This document shows, piece by piece, positions 1 to 7,487 of a stretch of DNA of 32,457 bases. The translations under genes were made by a program, and so were the position numbers. A model generated the notes under the pieces. That model was not told the DNA's origin and searched no databases. It saw nothing but the letters and a program-made list of their open reading frames with translations. Source of the stretch: an uncultured Clostridia bacterium (GTDB lineage: Bacteria; Bacillota; Clostridia; Christensenellales; Aristaeellaceae); assembly GCA_937886445.1 (NCBI GenBank), contig CALGBY010000032.1, positions 1-32,457 of the forward strand. The letters are read 5' to 3'. How positions within the stretch are numbered: position 1 is the stretch's first letter; every line of letters starts with the position of its first letter.

Positions 1-1
1 C

Positions 2-88
2 GGCACCCGTATTTTCGGGCCTGTCGCCCGTGAGCTTCGTGAAAAGGGTTACATGAGAATCCTTTCCCTTGCCCCGGAAGTATTATAA
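2..88 (+). CDS. rplN: 50S ribosomal protein L14 (3' end only)
   Basis: The first 28 codons of the window read to a TAA stop as the C-terminus of L14, starting GTRIFGPVAREL and ending LSLAPEVL, which is the highly conserved tail of this large-subunit protein. The start lies outside the window. L14 sits at the subunit interface. It is followed after 12 nt by rplX, whose Shine-Dalgarno AAGGAGG overlaps the L14 stop, as expected for the spc operon order L14-L24-L5. Confidence 0.93.
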   Translation, partial: GTRIFGPVARELREKGYMRILSLAPEVL

Positions 89-100
89 GGAGGCACAACC

Positions 101-415
101 ATGAATTTACATGTGCGTACAGGTGACACCGTTATCGTCCTCAGCGGCCGCGATAAGGGTCGCACGGGCAAGGTACTCGAGACTATGCCGGATGAAGGCA
201 AAGTCATCGTTGAAAAGATTGCGGTCGCTAAGAAGCATCAGAAAGCCCGCCGTCAGACCGACGTCAGCGGCATCGTGGATAAGGAATCCCCGATCTACGC
301 CTGCAAGGTCATGCGTGTTTGCCCGAAGTGCAACAAGCCCACCAGACTTGCTCACAAGGTCACCGAAAACGGCGTCAAAGTCCGCGTCTGCAAGAAGTGC
401 GGCGCAGAAATTTAA
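101..415 (+). CDS. rplX: 50S ribosomal protein L24, zinc-ribbon form
   Basis: L24 is an early assembly protein that binds the 5' domain of 23S rRNA near the exit tunnel. The 104-residue product has the N-terminal KOW motif (about residues 6-33, with VRTGDTVIVLSGRDKGRTGKV) and the central IVEKIAVAKKHQK segment. The C-terminus carries two CxxC pairs (C74/C77 and C97/C100), so this is the zinc-binding C+ form; many bacterial L24 proteins lack these cysteines. The ATG is preceded by AAGGAGG. It lies between L14 and L5 as in the canonical spc operon. Confidence 0.97.
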   Translation: MNLHVRTGDTVIVLSGRDKGRTGKVLETMPDEGKVIVEKIAVAKKHQKARRQTDVSGIVDKESPIYACKVMRVCPKCNKPTRLAHKVTENGVKVRVCKKCGAEI

Positions 416-430
416 GGGAGGAAGTAAGAC

Positions 431-970
431 ATGGCAAGATTGAAAGATCGTTATAATGAAGAAGTCGCTTCCGCTCTTATGAAGAAGTTCAACTACAAGA
501 GCACCATGCAGATCCCCCGCATCGAGAAGATCGTCGTCAACTGCGGCTGCGGCGAGGCTCGCGACAACGCCAAGGTCCTGGAGGCCGTCGTCGGCGATCT
601 GACCAAGATCACCGGCCAGAAGGCCATCATCACCAAGGCCAAGAAGTCCGTGGCCAACTTCAAGCTGCGTGAGGGCATGCCCATCGGCGCCAAGGTCACC
701 CTGCGCCAGGACAAGATGTGGGAGTTCCTGGATCGTCTGTTCAACGTGGCTCTGCCCCGTGTTCGTGACTTCCGCGGCATCAACCCCAACGCCTTTGACG
801 GCCGCGGCAACTATGCGCTGGGCGTCAAGGAACAGCTGATCTTCCCCGAAATCGAATACGATAAGGTAGAAAAGATCCGCGGCATGGAAATGATCTTTGT
901 TACCACCGCCAAGACCGATGAAGAAGCCAAGGAATTGCTGCGGCTGCTGGGCATGCCGTTTGAGCATTAA
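431..970 (+). CDS. rplE: 50S ribosomal protein L5
   Basis: L5 binds 5S rRNA and contacts the P-site tRNA in the central protuberance. The 179-residue product has normal length and the typical segments IPRIEKIVVNCGCGEA near residue 28, GQKAIITKAKKSVANFKLREGMPIGAKVTLR in the middle, and RVRDFRGINPNAFDGRGNYALGVKEQLIFPEI toward the end. The start follows GGGAGGAAG by a normal distance, 15 nt after L24. It is followed 14 nt later by S14, giving the usual L24-L5-S14-S8 order. Confidence 0.97.
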   Translation: MARLKDRYNEEVASALMKKFNYKSTMQIPRIEKIVVNCGCGEARDNAKVLEAVVGDLTKITGQKAIITKAKKSVANFKLREGMPIGAKVTLRQDKMWEFLDRLFNVALPRVRDFRGINPNAFDGRGNYALGVKEQLIFPEIEYDKVEKIRGMEMIFVTTAKTDEEAKELLRLLGMPFEH

Positions 971-984
971 GGGAGGAAAAGGCA

Positions 985-1170
985 ATGGCAAAGACGAGTA
1001 TGAAAGTCCGTCAGGCGCGCCCCGCGAAGTTCTCCACCCGCGCCTACACCCGCTGCTCCCTGTGCGGTCGTCCCCACAGCGTGCTGCGTCGCTACGGCAT
1101 CTGCCGTATCTGTTTCCGCGAACTGGCTTATAAGGGCCAGATCCCCGGCGTCCGCAAGGCGAGCTGGTAA
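985..1170 (+). CDS. rpsZ: 30S ribosomal protein S14, type Z (zinc-binding)
   Basis: S14 is a small-subunit head protein. This is the short 61-residue form, with a zinc site C24-x2-C27-x12-C40-x2-C43 and the conserved RCSLCGRPHSVLRRYGICRICFREL core. The roughly 90-residue zinc-free S14 is not seen in this window. The ATG has GGGAGGAAAAG upstream and lies 14 nt after L5. Annotation pipelines may call the same gene rpsN. Confidence 0.96.
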   Translation: MAKTSMKVRQARPAKFSTRAYTRCSLCGRPHSVLRRYGICRICFRELAYKGQIPGVRKASW

Positions 1171-1186
1171 GTAAGGAGGTTGCATT

Positions 1187-1585
1187 ATGGTTGTGAATGA
1201 TCCCATTTCCGATATGCTCACCCGCATTCGCAATGCTCAGATCGCGCGTCACGACAGCGTGCTGATCCCCGCCAGCAACACCAAGAAGGCTATTGCGAAG
1301 ATCCTTCTGGACGAGGGGTATATCAAGTCCTACGAAAATATCGATGACGGCCAGCAGGGCAGCATCAAGGTGACCCTGAAGTATCTGGATAAGAAGGCTC
1401 CCGTCATCATCGGTCTCAAGCGCATTTCCAAGCCCGGCCTGCGTGTGTACGCGACCTGCGAAGAGCTGCCCAAGGTACTGGGCGGCCTGGGAATCGCCAT
1501 CATTTCCACCAGCAAGGGCCTTATGACCGATAAGGCCGCGCGTGCCCAGAACCTGGGCGGCGAAGTGCTCTGCTACATCTGGTAA
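1187..1585 (+). CDS. rpsH: 30S ribosomal protein S8
   Basis: S8 binds the central domain of 16S rRNA and nucleates platform assembly; in E. coli it is the translational repressor of the spc operon. The 132-residue protein has the N-terminal DPISDMLTRIRNAQ motif and the C-terminal signature GGLGIAIISTSKGLMTDKAAR ending GGEVLCYIW, as in the family. AAGGAGG lies upstream of the ATG. No S8-binding mRNA mimic was identified by eye in the neighbouring sequence, so local autoregulation is not claimed. Confidence 0.97.
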   Translation: MVVNDPISDMLTRIRNAQIARHDSVLIPASNTKKAIAKILLDEGYIKSYENIDDGQQGSIKVTLKYLDKKAPVIIGLKRISKPGLRVYATCEELPKVLGGLGIAIISTSKGLMTDKAARAQNLGGEVLCYIW

Positions 1586-1613
1586 TACCATTACGCTTTA
1601 GGAGGTAACAAAC

Positions 1614-2162
1614 ATGTCTCGTATCGGAAAACTTCCGATTGCTGTTCCTGCCGGCGTGACGGTGACCATCGATGCCAACAACAAGGTTACCGTTAAGGGG
1701 CCTAAGGGCACGCTCAGCCAGGAAATCAATCCCGCTATCACCGTCGCTCAGGAAGGCAATGAACTGAAGTTCACCCGTCCCAACGACGAAAAGGAAAACC
1801 GCGCCATGCACGGCCTCTACCGCGCTCTCGTGCACAACATGGTCGTGGGTGTCACCGAAGGCTTCGCCAAGAACCTTGAACTGGTGGGCACCGGCTACCG
1901 CGCTGAAGCCAAGGAAAACGGCAAGAAGCTGGAGATCAACGTCGGTTATTCCAATCCCGTATTTATGACCGCTCCCGAAGGCATTACCTTTGAGACTCCC
2001 GCCCAGACGAAGATCATCGTAAAGGGTGCCGACAAGCAGCTGGTTGGCGCTGTCGCCGCCGATGTACGCTTCGTGCGCAAGCCCGAACCCTATCATGGAA
2101 AGGGCATCCGCTATGAGGGCGAAAAGGTAACCATTAAGGAAGGCAAGGCCGGTAAGAAGTAA
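1614..2162 (+). CDS. rplF: 50S ribosomal protein L6
   Basis: L6 lies near the sarcin-ricin loop and the factor-binding site. The 182-residue protein opens MSRIGKLPIAVPAGV and contains two similar alpha/beta domains, with the second ending in DVRFVRKPEPYHGKGIRYEGE, the conserved RNA-binding C-terminal motif. TAGGAGG precedes the ATG. Length and gene position between S8 and L18 are canonical, and nothing unusual is seen. Confidence 0.97.
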   Translation: MSRIGKLPIAVPAGVTVTIDANNKVTVKGPKGTLSQEINPAITVAQEGNELKFTRPNDEKENRAMHGLYRALVHNMVVGVTEGFAKNLELVGTGYRAEAKENGKKLEINVGYSNPVFMTAPEGITFETPAQTKIIVKGADKQLVGAVAADVRFVRKPEPYHGKGIRYEGEKVTIKEGKAGKK

Positions 2163-2179
2163 GAAAGGAGTGAACGCAT

Positions 2180-2548
2180 ATGTTCAAAAAGCGCGACCGC
2201 AATGAAGTGCGCGTAATCCGTCACGCCCGCGTCCGCAAAAAGATCAGCGGCACCCCTGAAATGCCGCGCCTGGATGTGTACCGCAGCAACAAGTCCATCT
2301 ACGCTCAGATCATAGATGATACCAAGGGCATCACGCTCTGCTCCGCCTCTACTCTGGATCCCGCTCTTAAGGGCGCTCTGGATGATGTGGATAAGAAGGG
2401 TGCCGCCGAGAAGGTCGGCAAGCTGATTGCCGAGCGCGCTCTCGCCAAGGGCATCAAGGATGTCGTCTTTGACCGCGGTGGCTATGTTTACACTGGCCGT
2501 GTAGCCGCTCTGGCTGCCGGAGCCCGTGAAGCCGGCCTCAACTTCTAA
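2180..2548 (+). CDS. rplR: 50S ribosomal protein L18
   Basis: L18 mediates attachment of 5S rRNA to the large subunit together with L5. The 122-residue product has a basic N-terminus, the PRLDVYRSNKSIYAQIIDD strand region, AEKVGKLIAERALAKGI, and the terminal VVFDRGGYVYTGRVAALAAGAREAGLNF signature. AAAGGAGTG precedes the ATG. The stop overlaps the Shine-Dalgarno of rpsE, so the two genes are probably translationally coupled. Confidence 0.97.
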   Translation: MFKKRDRNEVRVIRHARVRKKISGTPEMPRLDVYRSNKSIYAQIIDDTKGITLCSASTLDPALKGALDDVDKKGAAEKVGKLIAERALAKGIKDVVFDRGGYVYTGRVAALAAGAREAGLNF

Positions 2549-2564
2549 GGAGGAAATGAACGAC

Positions 2565-3089
2565 ATGGCTATGAATGAACGCAGAGAACGCCGTGACCGC
2601 GAAGAGCCCCAGAGCGAATTCAAAGAGCGCCTGGTTGCTCTGAACCGCGTTACGAAGGTTGTTAAGGGTGGTAAGAACATGCGCTTTGCCGCGCTGGTCG
2701 TCGTTGGTGACGAAAACGGCCGTGTAGGCTGCGCCATCGGCAAGGCCCGCGAAGTGCCCGAAGCCATCCGCAAGGCGACTGAAGCCGCCAAGAAGCATCT
2801 GGTGAATGTGCCCATCGTAGGCACCACCATTCCCCACGCGATCGACGGTTACTTCGGAACCGCCAAGGTCGTCCTTCTTCCCGCTGAAGAAGGTGCCGGC
2901 GTTATCGCCGGCGGCGGCGCCCGTGCCGTGCTGGAACTGGCCGGCATCAAGGACATCCGCACCAAGACCTTCGGTACCAACAACCGCATCAACACCGTCA
3001 AGGCCACCATCGAAGGCCTGAAGCTGCTGCGCAATGTGGAAACCGTTGCTCAGGTACGCGGCAAGACGGTTGAAGAGATTCTGGGCTGA
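2565..3089 (+). CDS. rpsE: 30S ribosomal protein S5
   Basis: S5 acts in decoding fidelity and at the mRNA entry site. The open frame extends upstream to a GTG at 2526 inside rplR, but AGGAGG at 2548-2553 favours ATG 2565 (11-nt spacer) over 2556 (2 nt). This gives 174 residues beginning MAMNERRERRDR. The double-stranded RNA-binding domain spans about residues 20-85 (FKERLVALNRVTKVVKGGKNMRF). The C-terminal domain has GAGVIAGGGARAVLELAGI. The choice among nearby ATGs changes only a few N-terminal residues. Confidence 0.95.
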   Translation: MAMNERRERRDREEPQSEFKERLVALNRVTKVVKGGKNMRFAALVVVGDENGRVGCAIGKAREVPEAIRKATEAAKKHLVNVPIVGTTIPHAIDGYFGTAKVVLLPAEEGAGVIAGGGARAVLELAGIKDIRTKTFGTNNRINTVKATIEGLKLLRNVETVAQVRGKTVEEILG

Positions 3090-3103
3090 GGAGGATAAGC
3101 GAT

Positions 3104-3286
3104 ATGAAACTGAAAGTCACACTCGTAAAGTCCCCCATCGCATGCCTGCAGAAGCACATCGACACCGTGAAGGCCCTGGGCCTGCACAAGGTGGGTCAGA
3201 CCGTGATCAAGCCCGATAACGCCTGCGTGCGCGGTCAGATCTTCTGCGTAAAGCACATGGTAAAGGTTGAAGAAATCAACGACTGA
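3104..3286 (+). CDS. rpmD: 50S ribosomal protein L30
   Basis: This small 60-residue large-subunit protein has the short bacterial-type L30 fold. MKLKVTLVKSPIAC is followed by KHIDTVKALGLHKVGQTVIKPDN, the family's signature helix-turn region, and then GQIFCVKHMVKVEEI. GAGGAGGATAAGCGAT precedes the ATG. It lies between S5 and L15, where bacterial L30 is normally found. The length matches the family. Confidence 0.96.
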   Translation: MKLKVTLVKSPIACLQKHIDTVKALGLHKVGQTVIKPDNACVRGQIFCVKHMVKVEEIND

Positions 3287-3304
3287 TAAAGGGAGGACAC
3301 CCGT

Positions 3305-3745
3305 ATGAATTTGCAAGAGTTGAAGCCGGCGATCGGTTCGACTACTGCCCCGAAGCGCCTTGGTCGAGGCGTAGGATCTCAGTTGGGCAAAACCTCCGGT
3401 AAGGGCCACAAGGGCGCCAAGGCCCGCAGTGGCGGCGGCAAGCGTCCCGGATTCGAGGGCGGCCAGATGCCCCTTACCCGCCGTATCCCCAAGCGCGGCT
3501 TCACCAACATCTTCGGTAAGGAATATGCCGCTGTGAATGTTGAAGCCCTGAACGCTTTTGAGGACGGCACTCTCGTCACTCCCGCTCTGCTGGTGGAAGC
3601 CGGCATCATCAAGAAGACCCTTGACGGCGTCAAGGTTCTGGGCGGCGGCGAGATCACCAAAAAGCTGACAGTGGCTGTAGATAAGGTCACTGATTCCGCG
3701 AAAGAAAAGATCGAGGCGATCGGCGGGAAAGTTGAGGTGAAGTAA
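3305..3745 (+). CDS. rplO: 50S ribosomal protein L15
   Basis: L15 is a late-assembly protein with a long basic N-terminal extension that penetrates 23S rRNA. The 146-residue product has KRLGRGVGSQLGKTSGKGHKGAKARSGG in the extension, then GFEGGQMPLTRRIPKRGF, and a globular C-terminus containing VLGGGEITKKLTV. GGGAGGAC precedes the ATG. The stop is only 2 nt before the secY start, indicating tight translational coupling. Confidence 0.97.
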   Translation: MNLQELKPAIGSTTAPKRLGRGVGSQLGKTSGKGHKGAKARSGGGKRPGFEGGQMPLTRRIPKRGFTNIFGKEYAAVNVEALNAFEDGTLVTPALLVEAGIIKKTLDGVKVLGGGEITKKLTVAVDKVTDSAKEKIEAIGGKVEVK

Positions 3746-3747
3746 GC

Positions 3748-5022
3748 ATGCTGGAAACCATGCGTAATGCCTGGCGCGTTCCTGAAATAAGGAAGAAGCT
3801 GCTCTACACCCTCATCATGCTGCTGATTTTCCGTCTTCTCAGTATGATTCCCTGCCCCGGCGTTATCTCCGTACAGGAGGCCATGGGCGCCAACAATAAC
3901 GGCCTGCTGGATCTGGTAAACATGATGAACGGTTCCGCTCTTTCCCAGGGCACCATCATGGCCATGGGTATCAGCCCCTACATCAACGCTTCCATTATCA
4001 TCCAGCTGCTCACCGTAGCCATCCCCGCTCTGGAACGCCTGAGCAAGGACGGCGGTGAGGAAGGCAGAAAGAAGATCAACCAGATCACCCGTTATGTAAC
4101 CGTGGGTCTGGCCGTTCTTCAGGCCATCGGTATCATTTCCATGTTGAACAACAGCTACGGAATGGTGAGCGAAGGCTACGACAACTTCTGGGGCTTCTGC
4201 CTCATCGGCATCGTGATGGCCGGCGGTACCGCCATGGCCATGTGGATCGGTGACAGGATTACCAAGAGCGGCATCGGCAATGGTGTGTCTCTGCTGATCT
4301 TCGTTGGTATCATCTCCAACCTCTTCACCGGCTTCTCCACCGCGATCCGCAATGTGTTCACGCCCGGCGGCTTTGCCGCCAACATCTGGCAGCTGGTTCT
4401 GCTGGTGGCCCTCACCCTGTTCTTCATCGTGGTGATCACCTTCGTAGACAGCGCCGAACGCCGCATCCCCGTCCAGTACGCCAAGCGCGTGGTGGGACGC
4501 AAGATGTACGGCGGCCAGAGCACCTACATCCCCATGAAGGTTCTGGCTGTGGGCGTGCTTCCTCTGATCTTTGCTTATTCCTTCATGGCGTTCCCTACCA
4601 CCATCGTGGGCCTCATCGGCGGTTCGAACAGCGACGCTTACAAATGGTGCACTGAAAACCTGTCTAACGGCAGCTGGCTGTACATCGTGATCTGCGCTCT
4701 GCTCATCATCGCGTTCGCCTACTTCTACACTGCTATCACCTTCAATCCCCAGGATATCGCGAAGAATGTTCAGCAGCAGGGCGGCAACATCCAGGGCATC
4801 CGTCCCGGACAGGCCACTGTGAACTTCCTTCAGCGTACTTCCTCCCGCCTGACCCTGTTCGCCGGTATCTTCCTGGCGGTTCTCGCCACGATCCCCTCGG
4901 CGATCCCCCTCTCCATCCCGTTCGGTGCTTCTTCCATCATGATCGCCGTGAGCGTCGCGCTGGAAACCGTACGCGGAGTGGAAGCTCAGCTGGTCATGCG
5001 CAACTACAAGGGATTCCTCTGA
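3748..5022 (+). CDS. secY: Preprotein translocase subunit SecY
   Basis: SecY is the channel-forming subunit of the SecYEG translocon in the cytoplasmic membrane. The 424-residue protein shows about ten hydrophobic segments, starting at residues 15-35. Family signatures include GISPYINASIIIQLL near residue 75, KSGIGNGVSLLIF near residue 175, and RRIPVQYAKR near residue 235, which is the cytoplasmic loop before TM6. The C-terminus ends MRNYKGFL. The Shine-Dalgarno lies inside the end of rplO. A perfect 11-bp stem-loop follows the stop. Confidence 0.97.
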   Translation: MLETMRNAWRVPEIRKKLLYTLIMLLIFRLLSMIPCPGVISVQEAMGANNNGLLDLVNMMNGSALSQGTIMAMGISPYINASIIIQLLTVAIPALERLSKDGGEEGRKKINQITRYVTVGLAVLQAIGIISMLNNSYGMVSEGYDNFWGFCLIGIVMAGGTAMAMWIGDRITKSGIGNGVSLLIFVGIISNLFTGFSTAIRNVFTPGGFAANIWQLVLLVALTLFFIVVITFVDSAERRIPVQYAKRVVGRKMYGGQSTYIPMKVLAVGVLPLIFAYSFMAFPTTIVGLIGGSNSDAYKWCTENLSNGSWLYIVICALLIIAFAYFYTAITFNPQDIAKNVQQQGGNIQGIRPGQATVNFLQRTSSRLTLFAGIFLAVLATIPSAIPLSIPFGASSIMIAVSVALETVRGVEAQLVMRNYKGFL

Positions 5023-5031
5023 TGACCCCTG

Positions 5032-5065
5032 TTTCCCTCCCGGAGCTGATGCTTCGGGAGGGAAA
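5032..5065 (+). other. Stem-loop in the secY-adk spacer
   Basis: TTTCCCTCCCG (5032-5042) pairs perfectly with CGGGAGGGAAA (5055-5065) around a 12-nt loop. No T tract follows, so it is not a standard intrinsic terminator. A second, weaker fold (AGAAAG and GATC against GATCTTTCT, about 5079-5100) sits just before the adk Shine-Dalgarno. Partial termination, RNA processing or mRNA stabilisation between secY and adk are possible; none is shown by the sequence. Confidence 0.6.
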
Positions 5066-5121
5066 GGGCTGTCTGAAGAAAGTGATCGTCTGATCTTTCT
5101 CAACGCGTTAGGAGGAAAAGA

Positions 5122-5742
5122 ATGAACCTTATTTTTCTCGGACCTCCGGGTGCCGGAAAAGGCACTCACGCGCAGCGCCTGATGAATGAACTGAACATTC
5201 CTCAGATCTCTACCGGCGACATTCTGCGCAAAGCGATCAAGAACGAAACCCCTACCGGCCTGGAAGCGAAGCGTTACATCGATAACGGTCAGCTGGTGCC
5301 GGATGAGGTGGTCATCAGCATCGTGAAGGAACGCCTTCAGGAAAAGGACTGCGAAAACGGCTACATCCTGGACGGCTTCCCCCGTACCGTGCCTCAGGCC
5401 GAGGCGCTGGGCACCTTTGCCGCGATCGATGCCGCCCTGAACCTTTCCGTACCGGATGAGACCATCGTAAAGCGCCTGTCCGGCCGCCGCGTGTGTCTGA
5501 ACTGCGGTTACACCACGCATATCAGCCAGACGGACAGCGATGTGTGCCCCTCCTGCGGAGAGAAGCTCGTTCAGCGCAAGGACGATATGCCTGAAACGGT
5601 AGAAAACCGCCTGAAGGTGTACCGGGAGCAGACCGCGCCTCTTGTAGACTACTATGAGGGCAAGGGACTGCTGCGTACTGTGGAAGGCACCGGCACGGTG
5701 GATGAAAACCACAAAGCGGTGCGGAAGGCATTGAATCTGTAA
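5122..5742 (+). CDS. adk: Adenylate kinase, zinc-LID form
   Basis: Adenylate kinase converts ATP + AMP to 2 ADP in the cytosol. The 206-residue protein has the P-loop GPPGAGKGTHAQRL (residues 7-20), the AMP-binding QISTGDILRKAI region, and ILDGFPRTVPQA. The LID is the long bacterial type with a zinc site at C125/C128 and C142/C145. The length is a few residues short of the usual 212-217, with no motif missing. TTAGGAGG precedes the ATG. Its TAA stop shares its last base with the map start codon. Confidence 0.97.
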   Translation: MNLIFLGPPGAGKGTHAQRLMNELNIPQISTGDILRKAIKNETPTGLEAKRYIDNGQLVPDEVVISIVKERLQEKDCENGYILDGFPRTVPQAEALGTFAAIDAALNLSVPDETIVKRLSGRRVCLNCGYTTHISQTDSDVCPSCGEKLVQRKDDMPETVENRLKVYREQTAPLVDYYEGKGLLRTVEGTGTVDENHKAVRKALNL

Positions 5743-6518
5743 TGATCATCATCAAAAACCCCGAACAGCTCGCGAAGATGCGCTCCTCAGGACATCTGCT
5801 TTATGATGTGCTTGAGAAGGTGAAGGAAGAAATCGCCCCCGGCATCACCACAATGGATCTCAACAGGATCTGCGACGGCCTGATCCGTAAGGGCGGCGGT
5901 ATCCCCACCGAGCTGAACTACATGGGTTATCCCGCGTCCATCTGCGCGAGCGTGAACGACGAGGTGGTGCACGGCATTCCCTCCGAAAACACCGTGCTTC
6001 GCGAAGGCGATATCATTTCCGTGGATGTTACCCTTTCTCTGGACGGATGGCAGACGGACAGCGCGTTCACCGCGCCGGTAGGAGCCATCTCGGAGGACAG
6101 CTGCAGGCTGATCAGGGTGACGGAGGAGTGCTTCTGGAAAGGCGCCGCACAGGCGCTGGACGGAAACCGCGTGGGGGATATCTCAAACGCGGTGCAGACG
6201 CACGCCGAGGCCCACGGCTACGGTGTGGTGCGCGAGCTCACCGGACACGGTATCGGCAGAGACATGCATGAGGATCCCTCGGTGCCCAACTTCGGCTTTG
6301 CCGGGCACGGCGCCAGGCTGCGTCAGGGCATGACGATCTGCGTGGAACCCATGATCACCTCCGGAAGGCGCAATGTGCACCAGCTGGCAGACGGCTGGAC
6401 GGTTGTGACCAATGATCACCGGAACGCCGCTCATTATGAGCACACCCTCGCGATCAGGCCGAACGGCCAGCCCGAGCTGCTCACATATCCCGGTGCTCCG
6501 TGGGGAGGAAAGCCATGA
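5742..6518 (+). CDS. map: Methionine aminopeptidase, type I
   Basis: This enzyme removes the initiator methionine from nascent proteins in the cytosol. The 258-residue protein shows the pita-bread metallopeptidase ligands in order: the two aspartates in VDVTLSLDGWQTDSAFT, the histidine in TGHGIGRDMHEDPSVPNFG, the first glutamate in CVEPMI, and the last in EHTLAI. VNDEVVHGIP, the substrate-pocket segment, is also conserved. It starts on the last base of the adk stop, and its TGA overlaps the ATG of the following KOW gene, so the three genes form one coupled unit. Confidence 0.96.
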   Translation: MIIIKNPEQLAKMRSSGHLLYDVLEKVKEEIAPGITTMDLNRICDGLIRKGGGIPTELNYMGYPASICASVNDEVVHGIPSENTVLREGDIISVDVTLSLDGWQTDSAFTAPVGAISEDSCRLIRVTEECFWKGAAQALDGNRVGDISNAVQTHAEAHGYGVVRELTGHGIGRDMHEDPSVPNFGFAGHGARLRQGMTICVEPMITSGRRNVHQLADGWTVVTNDHRNAAHYEHTLAIRPNGQPELLTYPGAPWGGKP

Positions 6519-6784
6519 TCCCTGAAGTTAAAAAAGGTTTTGCCGTTCTTTCAAAAAAAGGGCGTGACAAAGGCAGGGTGTTTGTGGTATTATATACGGT
6601 GGATGCCGATTTTGTGCTTATGGCGGATGGAGACACCAGGAAACTGGACCATCTCAAGCGCAAAAAGGTGAAACACCTGAGGGCTTTGCCCTTTGAGTTC
6701 AAGGAACTGCCGGAGGCTGCCGAGCAAGGCACGCTGAAGGACAGTGACATCCGCCGGGCGCTTGCCGCGGTGGAACTGAAATAG
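6515..6784 (+). CDS. KOW domain-containing RNA-binding protein (L14e-like)
   Basis: This is a small basic protein of 89 residues starting at ATG 6515, which overlaps the map stop as ATGA and has GGGGAGGA upstream. An earlier in-frame codon at 6500 lacks support. The N-terminus (VKKGFAVLSKKGRDKGRVFVVLYTVD) is a KOW motif, and the next segment ADGDTRKLDHLKRKKVKHL resembles the archaeal/eukaryotic L14e-like family seen between map and infA in many Bacillota. The role is not established; location suggests ribosome or RNA binding. Confidence 0.85.
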   Translation: MIPEVKKGFAVLSKKGRDKGRVFVVLYTVDADFVLMADGDTRKLDHLKRKKVKHLRALPFEFKELPEAAEQGTLKDSDIRRALAAVELK

Positions 6785-6798
6785 GGAGGGTATCCTGT

Positions 6799-7020
6799 TT
6801 GTCCAAGGACGATGTAATTGAAATGGAAGGCAAGGTCATCGAAGCTTTGCCGAACGCGATGTTTCAGGTTGAGCTCCCCAACGGCCACCGGATCATCGCT
6901 CACATCTCGGGTAAAATGCGAATGAACTTCATCCGCATCTATCCCGGTGACAAAGTAACTATCGAACTCTCCCCCTACGATCTGACCCGCGGCCGCATTA
7001 CCTGGCGCAGCAAGAACTGA
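6799..7020 (+). CDS. infA: Translation initiation factor IF-1
   Basis: IF-1 binds the ribosomal A site during initiation. The 73-residue OB-fold protein reads MSKDDVIEMEGKV, followed by ALPNAMFQVELPNGHRIIAHISGKMRMNFIRI and the conserved PGDKVTIELSPYDLTRGRI. The start codon is TTG at 6799, with GGGAGGGT upstream; this is the only start that gives a full-length factor. The rare start codon may keep expression below that of neighbouring ribosomal proteins. It is followed by rpmJ 35 nt later. Confidence 0.96.
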   Translation: MSKDDVIEMEGKVIEALPNAMFQVELPNGHRIIAHISGKMRMNFIRIYPGDKVTIELSPYDLTRGRITWRSKN

Positions 7021-7055
7021 CAGGGGCCGCAAGTATTCTTTAGGAGGCACATAAG

Positions 7056-7169
7056 ATGAAAGTTCGTCCTTCTGTAAAACCCATGTGCGAAAAGTGCAAG
7101 GTGATCAAGCGCAAGGGCCGCGTAATGGTGATCTGCGAGAATCCCAAGCACAAGCAGCGTCAGGGCTAA
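7056..7169 (+). CDS. rpmJ: 50S ribosomal protein L36, zinc-binding form
   Basis: The 37-codon gene begins at ATG 7056 with TTAGGAGG upstream and encodes MKVRPSVKPMCEKCKV, continuing to KHKQRQG. The zinc ligands C11, C14, C27 and H32 are all present, so this is the C+ form. L36 is the smallest large-subunit protein and stabilises 23S rRNA near L6 and L16. It lies directly after infA as in most Bacillota. The folded 318-nt spacer starts immediately after its stop. Confidence 0.96.
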   Translation: MKVRPSVKPMCEKCKVIKRKGRVMVICENPKHKQRQG

Positions 7170-7487
7170 AGCATCCTGAACAGGGAGAGTCCTTCGGAAC
7201 ATCCGTTAAAAGGGGTATTCCGAAGGGCTCTCCGTCCGGCGTTATGCCGGAGATGACCTCGATTTGATACGCACGCCGTGGGCGGCTGCCCCTGATCCCG
7301 TTCGGGCTCAGGGGACCACGCATGCTTATCAGTATAAAGGGCTGCCGGGGGTTGCCGGCGGCTATCCCCGTACGCGTTGGCGTACCGGAACCCGACGGAA
7401 AACAGGCGAAGCGCAAGAGATCTACGCCTTGCGGTGAGCGGTTTTCAGTCCTACTTATCCGAATAAATTTGGAGGTGTAACCAACAC
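7170..7487 (+). promoter_or_regulatory. Structured spacer/leader between rpmJ and rpsM
   Basis: This 318-nt stretch has no gene but folds densely. A 16-bp stem pairs 7184-7199 with 7218-7233 (GGAGAG and CCTTCGGAA against TTCCGAAGG and CTCTCC, one G-U). TCCGGC/GCCGGA pairs at 7235-7251, and CCCCTGA/TCAGGGG at 7289-7314 with an inner CCC/GGG. GTACGC/GCGTAC pairs at 7370-7385 and CGCAAG/CTTGCG at 7412-7433. None is followed by a T tract. No convincing promoter was seen. A cis-acting leader for the rpsM-rpsK-rpsD-rpoA-rplQ block is the simplest reading; an inserted element is the alternative. Confidence 0.5.

Noticed and set aside
3379..5712. Minus-strand open frame of 777 codons opposite rplO-secY-adk
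   Set aside because: It lies fully antisense to three well-conserved genes, has no family motifs and reflects codon bias of GC-rich genes.
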